DNA of 64,000 nucleotides from Streptomyces sp. A 4/2 (GTDB lineage: Bacteria; Actinomycetota; Actinomycetes; Streptomycetales; Streptomycetaceae): contig NZ_CALNVW010000034.1 in the NCBI RefSeq assembly GCF_940670765.1, forward strand, positions 124,001 through 188,000, given 5' to 3'. Within the stretch, counting starts at the first letter, position 1; every line of letters begins with the position of its first letter. Shown here in pieces: positions 41,567 to 50,917 of this stretch. A program made the position numbers and the translations under genes. The notes beneath the pieces were generated by a model. That model searched no databases, was not told the origin of the DNA, and saw only the letters and a list, made by a program, of their open reading frames with translations.

Positions 41567-44485
41567 GTGAGCGGGGTGCCGGAGACGGGGAGAGCGCGGA
41601 GGACCGGTGGGCCGGCGCCTGCCGCCGGGACCGTGCCTGCCGCCGGGACCGTGCCTGCCGCCGGGCCGGGGCCGGCCGGGCTCATCAGAGGGGCCGCGGT
41701 GTTCCTCCCCGCCGTGCTGCCACGGGACGGCCGCTTCGCCTTCTGGGACCCCGACGGTGAGGTGTCCGGGCCCGACGAGCTCGCGGTCGTGCGACGCCAG
41801 GGCGCAGCGGTCCGGCGCCGGACCGTCCCTGCGGTGCTGCTGTCCGTCGCCGAGGCGCTGCCGCTGCTGGTGGCGGCCCGGCACTCCCCGGTGGCCCATC
41901 CGGCCGTCCGCTGCTGGGGCGCGGCGGCGCTGCACGCCCTGCAGCTGGTCGCGCGCGGTCGGCTGCTCCCCGGCCTGACCGCCGACGACCACGACGCCTG
42001 GCGAGCCGGACCGCTGGACGCGGAGGACATCGCACACCTGCGGGCCATCGCCGCAGCCATGCCACCGGAGGCACACGCCACGCCGCTTCCCGGGCGCACC
42101 CCCATGGAACTGCCCGAGCCACCGGGACTGATCCGGGCGTTCTACGACGCCGTCGCCGACACTCTGCCCCGCACCCCGGCGGCACCGCACGCGGCCGGGG
42201 CCGCCTACGCGGCCCGTGAGGCCCAGCAGCTGCCCGGACTGCGGGAGTGGGCGGCGGAGGTGGCGGCCGGGTCGGACGCCGGGGTGCAGGTCTCGCTGCG
42301 CCTCGACCTCTCCGGGTTCGAACTCTTCGACCAGGCTGACGGGACCGATGGGACCGATGGGACCGACCGGGGCGGGGGCGCCGCGGAAGTGGAGCGCCGG
42401 GCGGGTGCGGCCGTCGTCCAGGTGCACAGCCTCGCCGACCCGACCCTCGTGATCGACGCCGGGCGGCTCTGGGCGGGGGACGGCGACAAGCACTTCGGGC
42501 CGCGGGTGCGGATCGACGCGGTACTGGCGCTGCGGCGCGCGGCCCGGGTCTGGCCCCCGCTGGCCCGGCTCCTGGAGCGCCCGGTGCCCGACGTACTGCC
42601 GCTGTCCGAGGAGGAGCTGTACGAGCTGCTCGGCCCGGCGGCGGCCAGGCTCGCCGCGGCGGGGGTGGCCGTGCACTGGCCCAGGGAGCTGGCCCGTTCG
42701 CTCACCGCCACCGCAGTCGTACGGTCCGCCCCCGGCTCGGCCACGGACGGCACCTCGTTCTTCGACACCGAGCACCTCTTCTCCTTCAGCTGGCAGTTGG
42801 CGCTCGGTGACGACCGGCTGACCGATGCGGAGATGGACATCCTGGCCGAGGCGCACCGCCCGGTGGTCCGGCTGCGGGACCAGTGGGTGGTGGTCGATCC
42901 GGCCCTCGTACGCAAGGCGCGCAAGCGGCAGTTGGGGCTTCTCGCACCCGTGGACGCGCTGTCGGCGGCGCTCACCGGCAGCGCCGAGGTGGACGGCGAG
43001 ACGGTCGAAGCGGTGCCGGTCGGCGCGCTCGCGGCCCTCCACTCCCGGCTCACCACGGACGCCGCCCCGCTGCCGCAGCCCACCGGCCTGGACGCCACGC
43101 TGCGCGACTACCAGCTGCGCGGCCTCGGCTGGCTCGATCTGATGACCTCGCTCGGCCTCGGCGGCTGCCTCGCGGACGACATGGGCCTGGGGAAGACCAT
43201 CACGCTCATCGCCCTCCACCTGCACCGGGCACGCCGCGAACCGACACTGGTGGTCTGCCCCGCCTCGCTGCTCGGCAACTGGCAGCGGGAGATCGCCCGG
43301 TTCGCGCCCGGGGTGCCCGTCCGCCGTTTCCACGGCACGGACCGCTCCCTCGACGACACCGGGGGCGGCTTCGTGCTCACCACCTACGGCACGATGCGCA
43401 CCAGCGCCGCCGAACTGGCCGCGCACCCCTGGGGCATGGTCGTCGCGGACGAGGCGCAGCACATCAAGAACCCCCACGCGGCCACGGCGAAGGCCCTGCG
43501 CACGATCCCCGCCCCGGCCCGCGTCGCCCTCACCGGAACGCCGGTGGAGAACAACCTCTCCGAGCTGTGGGCCCTGCTCGACTGGACGACTCCCGGACTG
43601 CTCGGCCCGCTGAAGACCTTCCGCGCCCGCCACGCGAGGATCGTCGAGAACGGCGAGGAGGACGGGGCGGTCGAGCGGCTGGCCCGGCTGGTCCGCCCGT
43701 TCCTGCTGCGCCGCAAGAAGTCCGACCCGGGCATCGCCCCCGAACTGCCGCCCAAGACGGAGACCGACCACCCCGTTTCGCTCACCCGTGAACAGGCATC
43801 CCTCTACCAGGCCGTGGTCCGTGAATCGATGGCGGTCATCGAGGCCGACGAGGGTGCCGGCCGCCGCGCCCAGATCATGAAGCTGCTCACCGCGCTCAAA
43901 CAGATCTGCAATCACCCGGCGCAGTACCTGAAAGAGGGGCCCTCGCGGCTCGCGGGCCGCTCGGGCAAGCTCGCGCTCCTCGACGAACTCCTCGACACGA
44001 TCCTGTCGGAGGGCGGCTCCGTCCTGGTCTTCACCCAGTACGTGGCGATGGCCCGGCTGCTCTCCGACCATCTGACCGCCCGCGGCGTCCCCTCCCAACT
44101 CCTGCACGGAGGCACCCCCGTGGCCCGGCGCGAGGAGATGGTGGACCGTTTCCAGGCCGGTGAATCCCCGGTCTTCCTGCTCTCCCTCAAGGCCGCGGGG
44201 ACGGGCCTGAACCTCACCCGAGCGGGCCATGTCATCCACTACGACCGCTGGTGGAACCCGGCGGTGGAGGAGCAGGCGACCGACCGCGCCTACCGCATCG
44301 GCCAGACCCAGCCCGTGCAGGTCCACCGGCTGATCGCGGAGGGTACGGTCGAGGACCGCATCGCCGACATGCTCACCGCCAAGCGGGCGTTGGCGGACGC
44401 GGTCCTCGGCTCCGGCGAGAGCGCCCTGACCGAGCTGGGCGACGCGGAACTCGCCGACCTGGTGTCGCTGCGGAGGCCGTCATGA
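41567..44485 (+). CDS. SNF2-family helicase
   Basis: 972 residues from GTG 41567 (GGGGGAAGG upstream). A poorly conserved N-terminal half (about 500 residues, including SNF2_assoc-like segments) precedes a SWI2/SNF2 motor: D-D-M-G-L-G-K-T near 537-545, D-E-A-Q-H-I-K-N near 628, L-T-G-T-P-V-E-N and Y-D-R-W-W-N-P-A-V-E-E-Q-A-T-D-R-A-Y-R-I-G-Q. A short A-A-G-T-V-P repeat at residues 17-33 comes from 18-bp tandem repeats at 41617-41665. The last codon overlaps the start of the SWIM gene (ATGA). Probably a DNA translocase remodelling nucleoprotein; exact job unknown. Confidence 0.9.
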   Translation: MSGVPETGRARRTGGPAPAAGTVPAAGTVPAAGPGPAGLIRGAAVFLPAVLPRDGRFAFWDPDGEVSGPDELAVVRRQGAAVRRRTVPAVLLSVAEALPLLVAARHSPVAHPAVRCWGAAALHALQLVARGRLLPGLTADDHDAWRAGPLDAEDIAHLRAIAAAMPPEAHATPLPGRTPMELPEPPGLIRAFYDAVADTLPRTPAAPHAAGAAYAAREAQQLPGLREWAAEVAAGSDAGVQVSLRLDLSGFELFDQADGTDGTDGTDRGGGAAEVERRAGAAVVQVHSLADPTLVIDAGRLWAGDGDKHFGPRVRIDAVLALRRAARVWPPLARLLERPVPDVLPLSEEELYELLGPAAARLAAAGVAVHWPRELARSLTATAVVRSAPGSATDGTSFFDTEHLFSFSWQLALGDDRLTDAEMDILAEAHRPVVRLRDQWVVVDPALVRKARKRQLGLLAPVDALSAALTGSAEVDGETVEAVPVGALAALHSRLTTDAAPLPQPTGLDATLRDYQLRGLGWLDLMTSLGLGGCLADDMGLGKTITLIALHLHRARREPTLVVCPASLLGNWQREIARFAPGVPVRRFHGTDRSLDDTGGGFVLTTYGTMRTSAAELAAHPWGMVVADEAQHIKNPHAATAKALRTIPAPARVALTGTPVENNLSELWALLDWTTPGLLGPLKTFRARHARIVENGEEDGAVERLARLVRPFLLRRKKSDPGIAPELPPKTETDHPVSLTREQASLYQAVVRESMAVIEADEGAGRRAQIMKLLTALKQICNHPAQYLKEGPSRLAGRSGKLALLDELLDTILSEGGSVLVFTQYVAMARLLSDHLTARGVPSQLLHGGTPVARREEMVDRFQAGESPVFLLSLKAAGTGLNLTRAGHVIHYDRWWNPAVEEQATDRAYRIGQTQPVQVHRLIAEGTVEDRIADMLTAKRALADAVLGSGESALTELGDAELADLVSLRRPS

Positions 44486-45648
44486 GCAGCTGGTGGGGGA
44501 ACGCCTGGGTGGCAGCCGTGGAGGCGCTCTCACTGGACGAAGGACGTCTCGAACGCGGCAGGAAGTACGCGGACGGCGGCCATGTGGCCGCGGTGAACGT
44601 GGCGCCGGGCCGCATCCTCGCGTACGTCCAGGGGAGCCGTCCGCGCCCCTACCGTGCCGAGCTGCGGCTGCGTACGCTCACGGACCCCGACTGGGAGCAG
44701 TTCCTCGACGCTGCCGCTGCCCAGCCGGGCCACATCGCCGCTCTCCTCGACAAGGACATGCCCCACTCGCTGGTCGACGCGGCGGCCGAAGCGGGGGTGG
44801 CCCTGCTCCCCGCGCCCGGTGACCTCACACCGTCCTGCTCCTGCCCGGACGGCGGCCGGCCCTGCAAGCACGCCGCCGCCCTCTGCTACGAGACGGCCCG
44901 GCTCCTCGATTCCGACCCCTTCGTGCTGCTGCTGATGCGCGGCAGGGGTGAGCGGGAACTCCTCGACGAACTGGCCAGGCGCAACGCGGCCCACGCGGCC
45001 CGTGACCGGCGTGCGGCGCCGCCCACGCCCGGAGTGCCCGCGCGCGAGGCGCTCGCCCCGCGGTTCCTCCCGCCGCTGCCCGCGCCCCTGCCGCCCGGCC
45101 CGTACCCGGGCCAGCCCCCCGCCTACCCCGGCGCGCGCGGAGCCCCCGACCCGCTGACCCTGGACCACCTCGCCACCGACGCCGCCGCCCGCGCCCACAC
45201 CCTGCTGACCACGGGCACCGACCCGGTCGCCGGTCTCACCCCCTGGCAGGACGCCGTCCGGCTGGCCGCCGCCCGTCCCACCGCCGGGCTGACCGCCACC
45301 ACCCGCACGCTCTACCGCGACCTCGCCGGAGCCACCGGGCGCAGCCCCACCGACCTGGCACGCGCGGTCGCCGCCTGGCGGCAGGGCGGAGCCGACGGGC
45401 TGTCCGTACTCGAAACACCGTGGGACCCACCGGCGGGCCCCTTCGACCGGGCTCGCCCCGCCCTGGCCGCCGCCGGGCTGCCGCGCTTCCAGCCCTGGCG
45501 CAACCGCCTGACGATCCCCGGCAGCGCACTCCAGCTGCGCTTCGGCCAGGACGGCCGCTGGTATCCGTACGAATCGGACCCGGGCAGGGACGACTGGTGG
45601 CCACGCGACAGCCCGCACCGCGACCCGGTGGCGGCGTTGCGGCGCTAG
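44482..45648 (+). CDS. SWIM zinc-finger protein, partner of the SNF2 helicase
   Basis: 388 residues from ATG 44482, overlapping the helicase stop by 4 bp, so made together. The SWIM motif C-S-C-P-D-G-G-R-P-C-K-H-A near residue 115-127 gives C-x-C-xn-C-x-H for one zinc. The rest is Pro/Ala-rich in the middle with a C-terminal helical part. Such SWIM proteins follow SNF2 genes in many actinobacteria, probably as DNA or protein-binding subunits. Confidence 0.87.
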   Translation: MSSWWGNAWVAAVEALSLDEGRLERGRKYADGGHVAAVNVAPGRILAYVQGSRPRPYRAELRLRTLTDPDWEQFLDAAAAQPGHIAALLDKDMPHSLVDAAAEAGVALLPAPGDLTPSCSCPDGGRPCKHAAALCYETARLLDSDPFVLLLMRGRGERELLDELARRNAAHAARDRRAAPPTPGVPAREALAPRFLPPLPAPLPPGPYPGQPPAYPGARGAPDPLTLDHLATDAAARAHTLLTTGTDPVAGLTPWQDAVRLAAARPTAGLTATTRTLYRDLAGATGRSPTDLARAVAAWRQGGADGLSVLETPWDPPAGPFDRARPALAAAGLPRFQPWRNRLTIPGSALQLRFGQDGRWYPYESDPGRDDWWPRDSPHRDPVAALRR

Positions 45649-45709
45649 GCTTCGGAAGCAGCCGGGGAAAAGGAACTCACCGGACAGCAGAGACGGCCAA
45701 GGGGGAACA

Positions 45710-46147
45710 GTGGACGCGGAGTTGACGGCGCTGGTGACGGCGGGGGCGACCGCACTCGTACAGCAGATGGCGACCGATGCCTGGACGCGTACCCGTGACC
45801 GGATGGCCGCGTTCCTGGCCCGGCGGGGCAGCGCCGAACCGACGGCGGTGGCAGCCGAACTGGACGCGGCCCGCGCCGAACTGACCACCGCACAGCAGGC
45901 CGGTGACACCGACACCGCCGCCGATGTGCAGGGCGAGTGGCGACTGCGGATGCGCCGCGCCCTCCAGGCGGACCCGGAAGCCGCCGCCGAACTGCGCACG
46001 CTGCTCGACGAGATGGCACCGCCGACGTCCGGCACGCGGGTCGGGGTCATCAACAACAGCATGTCCGGGGGCACTTACCAAGCTCCCGTGATCCAGGCCG
46101 GGATCATCGGTCGCCAGAGCATGGGCGGGGACCGCGGTCGCGGTTAG
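45710..46147 (+). CDS. Small helical protein with C-terminal RHIM/BASS-like motif (candidate BELL-domain cell-death effector)
   Basis: 145 residues from GTG 45710 with GGGGGAA 4-10 nt upstream. Residues 1-105 are predicted all-helical: a hydrophobic first helix (E-L-T-A-L-V-T-A-G-A-T-A-L-V-Q-Q), then T-D-A-W-x-x-T-R-D-R and two amphipathic helices. After a short linker, residues 115-134 read N-N-S-M-S-G-G-T-Y-Q-A-P-V-I-Q-A-G-I-I-G. From published work, BASS3 amyloid motifs have an RHIM-like V-Q-x-G core and sit at the C-terminus of BELL effectors and the N-terminus of NLRs. The NLR at 60998 has P-V-I-Q-A-G-E-I-G. The BELL assignment is my inference. Its stop overlaps the convergent GH gene by 4 bp. 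Confidence 0.75.
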   Translation: MDAELTALVTAGATALVQQMATDAWTRTRDRMAAFLARRGSAEPTAVAAELDAARAELTTAQQAGDTDTAADVQGEWRLRMRRALQADPEAAAELRTLLDEMAPPTSGTRVGVINNSMSGGTYQAPVIQAGIIGRQSMGGDRGRG

Positions 46148-48096
46148 AGCAGTTCCTGGTCCTGGTCGCGCAGTTCGAGCACCCGCACCCCGTACGGCTC
46201 CAGCGCGACCTCCGGTGACTCCGCGCCCGTACCGAGGTCGAACAGGCGGCCTCCGCCCGGCCGTACGTTCAGCGCGTCCTCCGACTGGCTGACCAGCCAG
46301 ACGAAGCGCCGCCCGTCCTCGTGGACCAGGACATCGGCGCTGACGTACGGGGTGTCCACCGTCACGGCCCGCGCCACCCCGGCGACCTCCGCCAGCGCTT
46401 CGTACAGGCGGTGGGTCTGCTCCGGGTTGACCCGGGCGGTGCGGGCCGCCATGTTCTCCAGCGGGTACGTGGCCAGTACCGTCCGGCCCTCCCCGATCTC
46501 GTGGACCAGCAGTGCGGGGCGACCGTGCCCGTCGGTCGCCACCACCCGGGCGCCCTGCGGCACCACCGGGAGATACGCGCGGCTGTCCTCGTTCCCCGAC
46601 ACCGGGAAACGCAGCGTCTCCCCGGACTTCAGCGGGCCGAAGTCCTCGGTGAAGGTCATCTCCAGGACGTTGTCCTCGATCGGTTCGGCGACCCCGTACG
46701 ACAACTGGTGCTCCACCCCGAAGAGGCCGTCCAGGTCGTGGAACCACGGGCCGCGCGTCGCCGGGTGCTCGCCCGAGCAGAACGACAGGTACACCGTCGC
46801 CCCCGCCCGCGCCCGCCGCTCCAGATCCCGCCGGGTCCGCGTCGTCAGCTGCCGGGTCGACGGGAGCAGGTACAGCTGGACGTCGTCGGCGATCCCGTCC
46901 GCCTCCCGGACGAAGCCCACCGGGAGGTCGGCGCCGCGGGCGGCCACATAGCCCTGGTGGAGCGAGGAGAAGATCAACGGCCGGTCGGCGGGCCTGCTGT
47001 AGGGGTATCCGCGTTCCAGGAAGGCGGGGACGACCAGCGCCGCTCCGGTGTCGGCCCGCCGGCAGCGCGGGAAGTCGACCTGCTCCAGCACCTTGCCGAA
47101 GGCGGCCACTTCGCGCAGCGGCTCCTTGGGGCGTCCCGCGCTGTCCGTGATGCCGAAGTGCATCTCGAAGGGGTGGTGGTCGTACGGGGACCGTTCCCAC
47201 AGGTCGTCGTAGTCGGTGTTGTTCCAGGCGATCCAGCCCGTCGCACCGCCGAGCAGCGAATTGTGCAGTGTCTGCCGGTAGTACACGCCCGCGTTGCGCG
47301 CCGACACGGTGTCCGTGGAGAGCCCGAACTCCTCCAGGACCACCGGCTGTCCGGTCACCGCGGCCAGCTCGCACTCGAAGGCCGCCCGGTAGTGCTGGCG
47401 GACCTTGTCGGTGTCCGAGCGGTACACGTGGGGCCCGACGAAATCGACGTACTCGGCGGTCTCGCGCAGCGAGAAACCGTTGTCGCGCCCGGTCACCTCC
47501 TGCCCCCAGGCGCCGTCGCCGAGCGAGACGGGCTGGGTGCCGCCCGCCGCCCGTACCGCGTTGCACATCGACTGCGCCCACGCCGTCACCACGTCCACCG
47601 ACGGCGGGTCGACCTGGTAGATCCGCCCGTACCCCGGCATCTCATTGGTGATCAGCCAGCCGGTGACGGCCGTGTGGTCCTTGAAGCGCCGGGTCATCTC
47701 GCTCGCGAACCACGCCTGGCGGCCGACCATCCACACGTCCTCGTACAGATCGCGGCCCGCGCGCCAGACGGGGTCCCAGTTCTCCCCGGACATGTGACCG
47801 ACGATGAACGTGGGAACGGTCCCCATCCCGTACTCGCCGTGCGCGTCCAGGAAGTCCCGGAACCGGTCGCACAACTTCTCGTCGATGCGGTGCGGTTCGG
47901 GGTGGAAGTCGGGCCAGTAGAAGAACGACCGGGTCATGTTGAGCCCGTGCTCGCGCAGTACGGCGAGCTCCTCGCGGACGACCGCCGGGTCGTAGTCGCG
48001 CCACATCAGGGGGCCGCCGGTGCGGGACCAGTAGTTGGCCCCGAGCCAGGGCAGTACGGCGGGGTCGTGGGCGAGCTGGGCGCTGTGGCGCTGCAT
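46144..48096 (-). CDS. Glycoside hydrolase, clan A (beta-galactosidase/mannanase-like)
   Basis: 650 residues from ATG 48096. The N-terminal TIM barrel has the acid/base in W-L-I-T-N-E-M-P-G-Y-G (E152) and the nucleophile in P-V-V-L-E-E-F-G (E255 or E256), as in GH5/GH2/GH42. The C-terminal 200 residues resemble a beta-galactosidase trimerisation and beta-sandwich module. It lacks a signal peptide, so it acts on imported oligosaccharides. It is last in an operon behind a LacI regulator and sugar ABC transporter, and the sugar is likely a beta-linked galactoside or mannoside. Exact specificity is unclear. Confidence 0.82.
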   Translation of the reverse strand: MQRHSAQLAHDPAVLPWLGANYWSRTGGPLMWRDYDPAVVREELAVLREHGLNMTRSFFYWPDFHPEPHRIDEKLCDRFRDFLDAHGEYGMGTVPTFIVGHMSGENWDPVWRAGRDLYEDVWMVGRQAWFASEMTRRFKDHTAVTGWLITNEMPGYGRIYQVDPPSVDVVTAWAQSMCNAVRAAGGTQPVSLGDGAWGQEVTGRDNGFSLRETAEYVDFVGPHVYRSDTDKVRQHYRAAFECELAAVTGQPVVLEEFGLSTDTVSARNAGVYYRQTLHNSLLGGATGWIAWNNTDYDDLWERSPYDHHPFEMHFGITDSAGRPKEPLREVAAFGKVLEQVDFPRCRRADTGAALVVPAFLERGYPYSRPADRPLIFSSLHQGYVAARGADLPVGFVREADGIADDVQLYLLPSTRQLTTRTRRDLERRARAGATVYLSFCSGEHPATRGPWFHDLDGLFGVEHQLSYGVAEPIEDNVLEMTFTEDFGPLKSGETLRFPVSGNEDSRAYLPVVPQGARVVATDGHGRPALLVHEIGEGRTVLATYPLENMAARTARVNPEQTHRLYEALAEVAGVARAVTVDTPYVSADVLVHEDGRRFVWLVSQSEDALNVRPGGGRLFDLGTGAESPEVALEPYGVRVLELRDQDQELL

Positions 48097-48114
48097 CTGT
48101 GGTGCTCCAGGGGG

Positions 48115-49110
48115 TCAGGCGGGACCGGTCGACTCACGTACGACGAGCCGGGGTTGTCCGGTGAGGGGTTCGGTGCGGACGTCCTCCCCGCACTGCGCGA
48201 GCAGCTCGCGGGCGGCGGCTGCGCCGGCCTGTTGGACGTACTGGTCGACGGTGGTCAGGCGGGGGTGGATCCAGCGGCCCAGCGGCAGGTTGTCGTAGCC
48301 GACCACGGAGAGTTCGCCGGGTACGGACAGGCCTGCCCGCTGGGCGGTGCCGAGTCCGCAGACGGCCATCGAGTCGTTGGCGTACACGAGGGCCGTGGGC
48401 CGGTCGTCGAGTGCGAGCAGCCGCTCGGTGGCGGCTGTCGCTTCCGCCTCGGTGAAGTCCGTGTGGACCACCGCGGCCGGTACGAGACCGTGTGCGGCCA
48501 GGGCTTCCCTGAGGACCCGCAGCCGGAAACGGGTGTGCAGGAGGTCGTCCGGCCCGCAGACGTAGCCGATGCGCCGGTGCCCGAGGGCCAGCAGGTGCCC
48601 GACGGCCTCGGTGATCCCGTTGCCGTGCGCCGTGCTCAGCAGGACCGCCGGCAGTCCCAGGCCCTTCAGGAGCGGCAGCCGTGGATCGTCGGCGCGGTGC
48701 TCGGTGAGTACGGCGCCGTCGACGCGGCCCTCGGCGGCCAGCCGTTCGTACAGCGCGGTCTCCTCGCGCACGTCGCCGGCGAGGTGCAGCAGCAGCCCGT
48801 AGCCGCGCGGCGACAGCTCACTCTCCAGACCGGTGATGAGCTCGGAGAAGAACGGATCGGCGCCGAGGACATCGGTGGGGCGGCGCACCACCATGGCGAC
48901 CGTGCGCGTACGCGAGCGGCGCAGCGCGCTCGCCGACGCACTCGGCGACCAGCCCAGTCGCTCCGCCGCGTCGAGGATGCGGCGGCGGGTGGGCTCGGAG
49001 ATCCGGCCGGTGTTGTTGAAGACCTTGGACACCGCGGCCGTGGAGACTCCGGCCCCGGCTGCGACATCCTTGATCGTCGGCCGGGGGCCGGAGGGCGTAC
49101 TCGGACTCAC
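48115..49110 (-). CDS. LacI-family transcriptional regulator
   Basis: 331 residues from GTG 49110, overlapping the permease stop (GTGA). The HTH is T-I-K-D-V-A-A-G-A-G-V-S-T-A-A-V-S, with the hinge helix I-L-D-A-A-E-R-L-G-W-S-P-S-A-S-A-S-A-L-R. The effector domain is of the periplasmic-binding type (P-R-L-T-T-V-D-Q and E-L-S-V-V-G-Y-D-N-L). It is expected to repress the operon in the absence of its sugar. A candidate operator with core ATCGAT is just downstream of the operon start site. Confidence 0.92.
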   Translation of the reverse strand: MSPSTPSGPRPTIKDVAAGAGVSTAAVSKVFNNTGRISEPTRRRILDAAERLGWSPSASASALRRSRTRTVAMVVRRPTDVLGADPFFSELITGLESELSPRGYGLLLHLAGDVREETALYERLAAEGRVDGAVLTEHRADDPRLPLLKGLGLPAVLLSTAHGNGITEAVGHLLALGHRRIGYVCGPDDLLHTRFRLRVLREALAAHGLVPAAVVHTDFTEAEATAATERLLALDDRPTALVYANDSMAVCGLGTAQRAGLSVPGELSVVGYDNLPLGRWIHPRLTTVDQYVQQAGAAAARELLAQCGEDVRTEPLTGQPRLVVRESTGPA

Positions 49111-49958
49111 ATCTTCACCGCACCACTCACGAGGGCCTGCTGCATGCGCTTCTGCAGCAGCGTGTACATGATCCAGACGGGGACGAGCGTGAGGATCGTA
49201 CCGGCCGTGAGGATGCCGTAGTCCGTGCCGATCTGCGACTTGAGCGTGGGCAGGGCCACCTGAATGGTCCGCAGGTCGGGGTCCGGGCCGATGATGATCA
49301 GCGAGTACAGGTACTCGTTCCAGAAGGTGAGGAAGTTCAGCAGCAGCACGGTGGCGATGCCCGACATGCACATCGGGGTGTAGATGTGCCGCAGCACGCC
49401 GAAGGTCGAAGCGCCGTCGATCCGGGCGGCCTCTTCCATCTCGCGCGGAATGGTCCGCATGAACTGGATGAGGATCACCACCGACAGCGGCATCGCCGTG
49501 GCGGGCAGGAACAGCACCATGAACAGCCGGGTGTGGAAGAGGCCGGTGGCCGCCGAGAGCAGGAAGGTCGGGAAGAGGGCGGCGAAGGTGGGGACGAGGA
49601 AGCCGAGCGAGAAGATCTTCTCGATGACGGACCCGACCCTGCCCTGTGCGCGGGCGAGTGCGAACGCGGCGGGTATCGCGAGGCCCAGGGTCAGCGCGAG
49701 CGAGAACACCGTCACGATCGCGGAGTTGAGGATCGCCATCCCCAGGTCCGCGCTCTCGAACGCGGTACGGAAATTGCCGAATCCGAACGAGGTCGGCGGG
49801 GCGAGCGGGCTCGCGAAGATGGCCTCGTTGGACTTGAAGGCGGAGGCGAGGAAGTAGTACAGCGGAATGGCGAGCAGCACGGCGTACGCCCACACCAGAA
49901 TGTGCGCGGGGAGCCAGGACTTCCTGAACCGGGGCTTTCTGAACTGTGTGGTGGCCAT
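49107..49958 (-). CDS. Sugar ABC transporter permease (MalG type)
   Basis: 283 residues from ATG 49958. Six hydrophobic helices and the EAA motif E-M-E-E-A-A-R-I-D-G-A-S-T-F-G-V that contacts the ATPase. Lies between the first permease (17-bp gap) and the LacI gene. No ATPase is encoded in the operon; in Streptomyces MsiK often serves such importers. Confidence 0.9.
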   Translation of the reverse strand: MATTQFRKPRFRKSWLPAHILVWAYAVLLAIPLYYFLASAFKSNEAIFASPLAPPTSFGFGNFRTAFESADLGMAILNSAIVTVFSLALTLGLAIPAAFALARAQGRVGSVIEKIFSLGFLVPTFAALFPTFLLSAATGLFHTRLFMVLFLPATAMPLSVVILIQFMRTIPREMEEAARIDGASTFGVLRHIYTPMCMSGIATVLLLNFLTFWNEYLYSLIIIGPDPDLRTIQVALPTLKSQIGTDYGILTAGTILTLVPVWIMYTLLQKRMQQALVSGAVKM

Positions 49959-49975
49959 GGTGGGTCGGGCTCCGA

Positions 49976-50905
49976 TCAGTAGCTCTGGCGGAAAGCGCGG
50001 CGGATGGCGAGCAGCCCGACGAGCCCCGCGAGGAAGAGGACCACGCCGACGGCCTGGCTGTAGCCGAGGTCGCTCTCCATGAACGCCTTCTCGTAGACGA
50101 GGAACGACAGCGTGGTCGAGGAGTTGGCGGGGCCGCCCTGGGTCAGCAGCAGTACCTGCTGGGCGGAGCCGAAGAGCGTCCAGAGGAACTGGAGCATCGT
50201 CACCACACCGACGTACTCCTTGATGACGGGGAAGTGGATCCGCCACATGGCGCGCCAGTGCCCGGCGCCGTCCAGCTGCGCGGCCTCGCCGATCTCTTCG
50301 GGGACGCTGTCGAGCCGGGCGGCGAAGAGGACGGCGGTGAAGCCGATACCGGCCCAGACGTCGAGCGCGATCAGGCAGTAGAGCGCGGTGTCGGGGTTGG
50401 CGAGCCAGGCGTCGGTCAGCGAGCCGAGACCGACCGACTTCAGGGCGCCGTTGACCAGGCCGTCGGGGGAGAGCGCCGCGTAGAAGACCATGGCCTTGGC
50501 CGGGGTGGAGATGAGCCCCGGCACGAACAGCAGATAGCGGATGACCCGGTGTCCCGGCGGCTTCTGGGCGACGTAGTACCCGACCATGTAGGCGCAGACG
50601 ATCATCACCGGGATCGCGATGACCATCTGGACGCCGGTGTTGCGCACGGCCTGCCAGAAGACCGGATCGTCGTACAGCGCGCCGAAGTTGTCGAATCCGG
50701 CGAAGGAGGTCGGCTGCAGCATGCCGGGCCAGTGCAGGGCGGCGATCACGAAGATCGCGACCATGGGCCCGACCATGAAGACCAGGTACCAGGCAAGGGC
50801 GGGCAGGGCGAGAATCGTGGTCCGGGGCCCGCGCTGCCTGCGCTGCGCGGCGGAGGGGGGACCGGCCTGCCGGGAGGCGGGCCTGACGGATGACGTCATC
50901 GTCAT
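49976..50905 (-). CDS. Sugar ABC transporter permease (MalF type)
   Basis: 309 residues from ATG 50905 with GAGG 7 nt upstream. N-terminal cytoplasmic stretch, then six membrane helices and the EAA motif P-E-E-I-G-E-A-A-Q-L-D-G-A. It forms the channel with the second permease. It is 12 bp downstream of the binding-protein gene. Confidence 0.9.
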   Translation of the reverse strand: MTMTSSVRPASRQAGPPSAAQRRQRGPRTTILALPALAWYLVFMVGPMVAIFVIAALHWPGMLQPTSFAGFDNFGALYDDPVFWQAVRNTGVQMVIAIPVMIVCAYMVGYYVAQKPPGHRVIRYLLFVPGLISTPAKAMVFYAALSPDGLVNGALKSVGLGSLTDAWLANPDTALYCLIALDVWAGIGFTAVLFAARLDSVPEEIGEAAQLDGAGHWRAMWRIHFPVIKEYVGVVTMLQFLWTLFGSAQQVLLLTQGGPANSSTTLSFLVYEKAFMESDLGYSQAVGVVLFLAGLVGLLAIRRAFRQSY

Positions 50906-50917
50906 GGGGTTGCCTCC

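Noticed and set aside
39914..44326. 1470-aa open frame on the minus strand across the esterase and SNF2 genes
   Set aside because: Low-complexity Arg/Gly/Pro-rich translation antisense to two well-supported genes; a GC-rich shadow frame.
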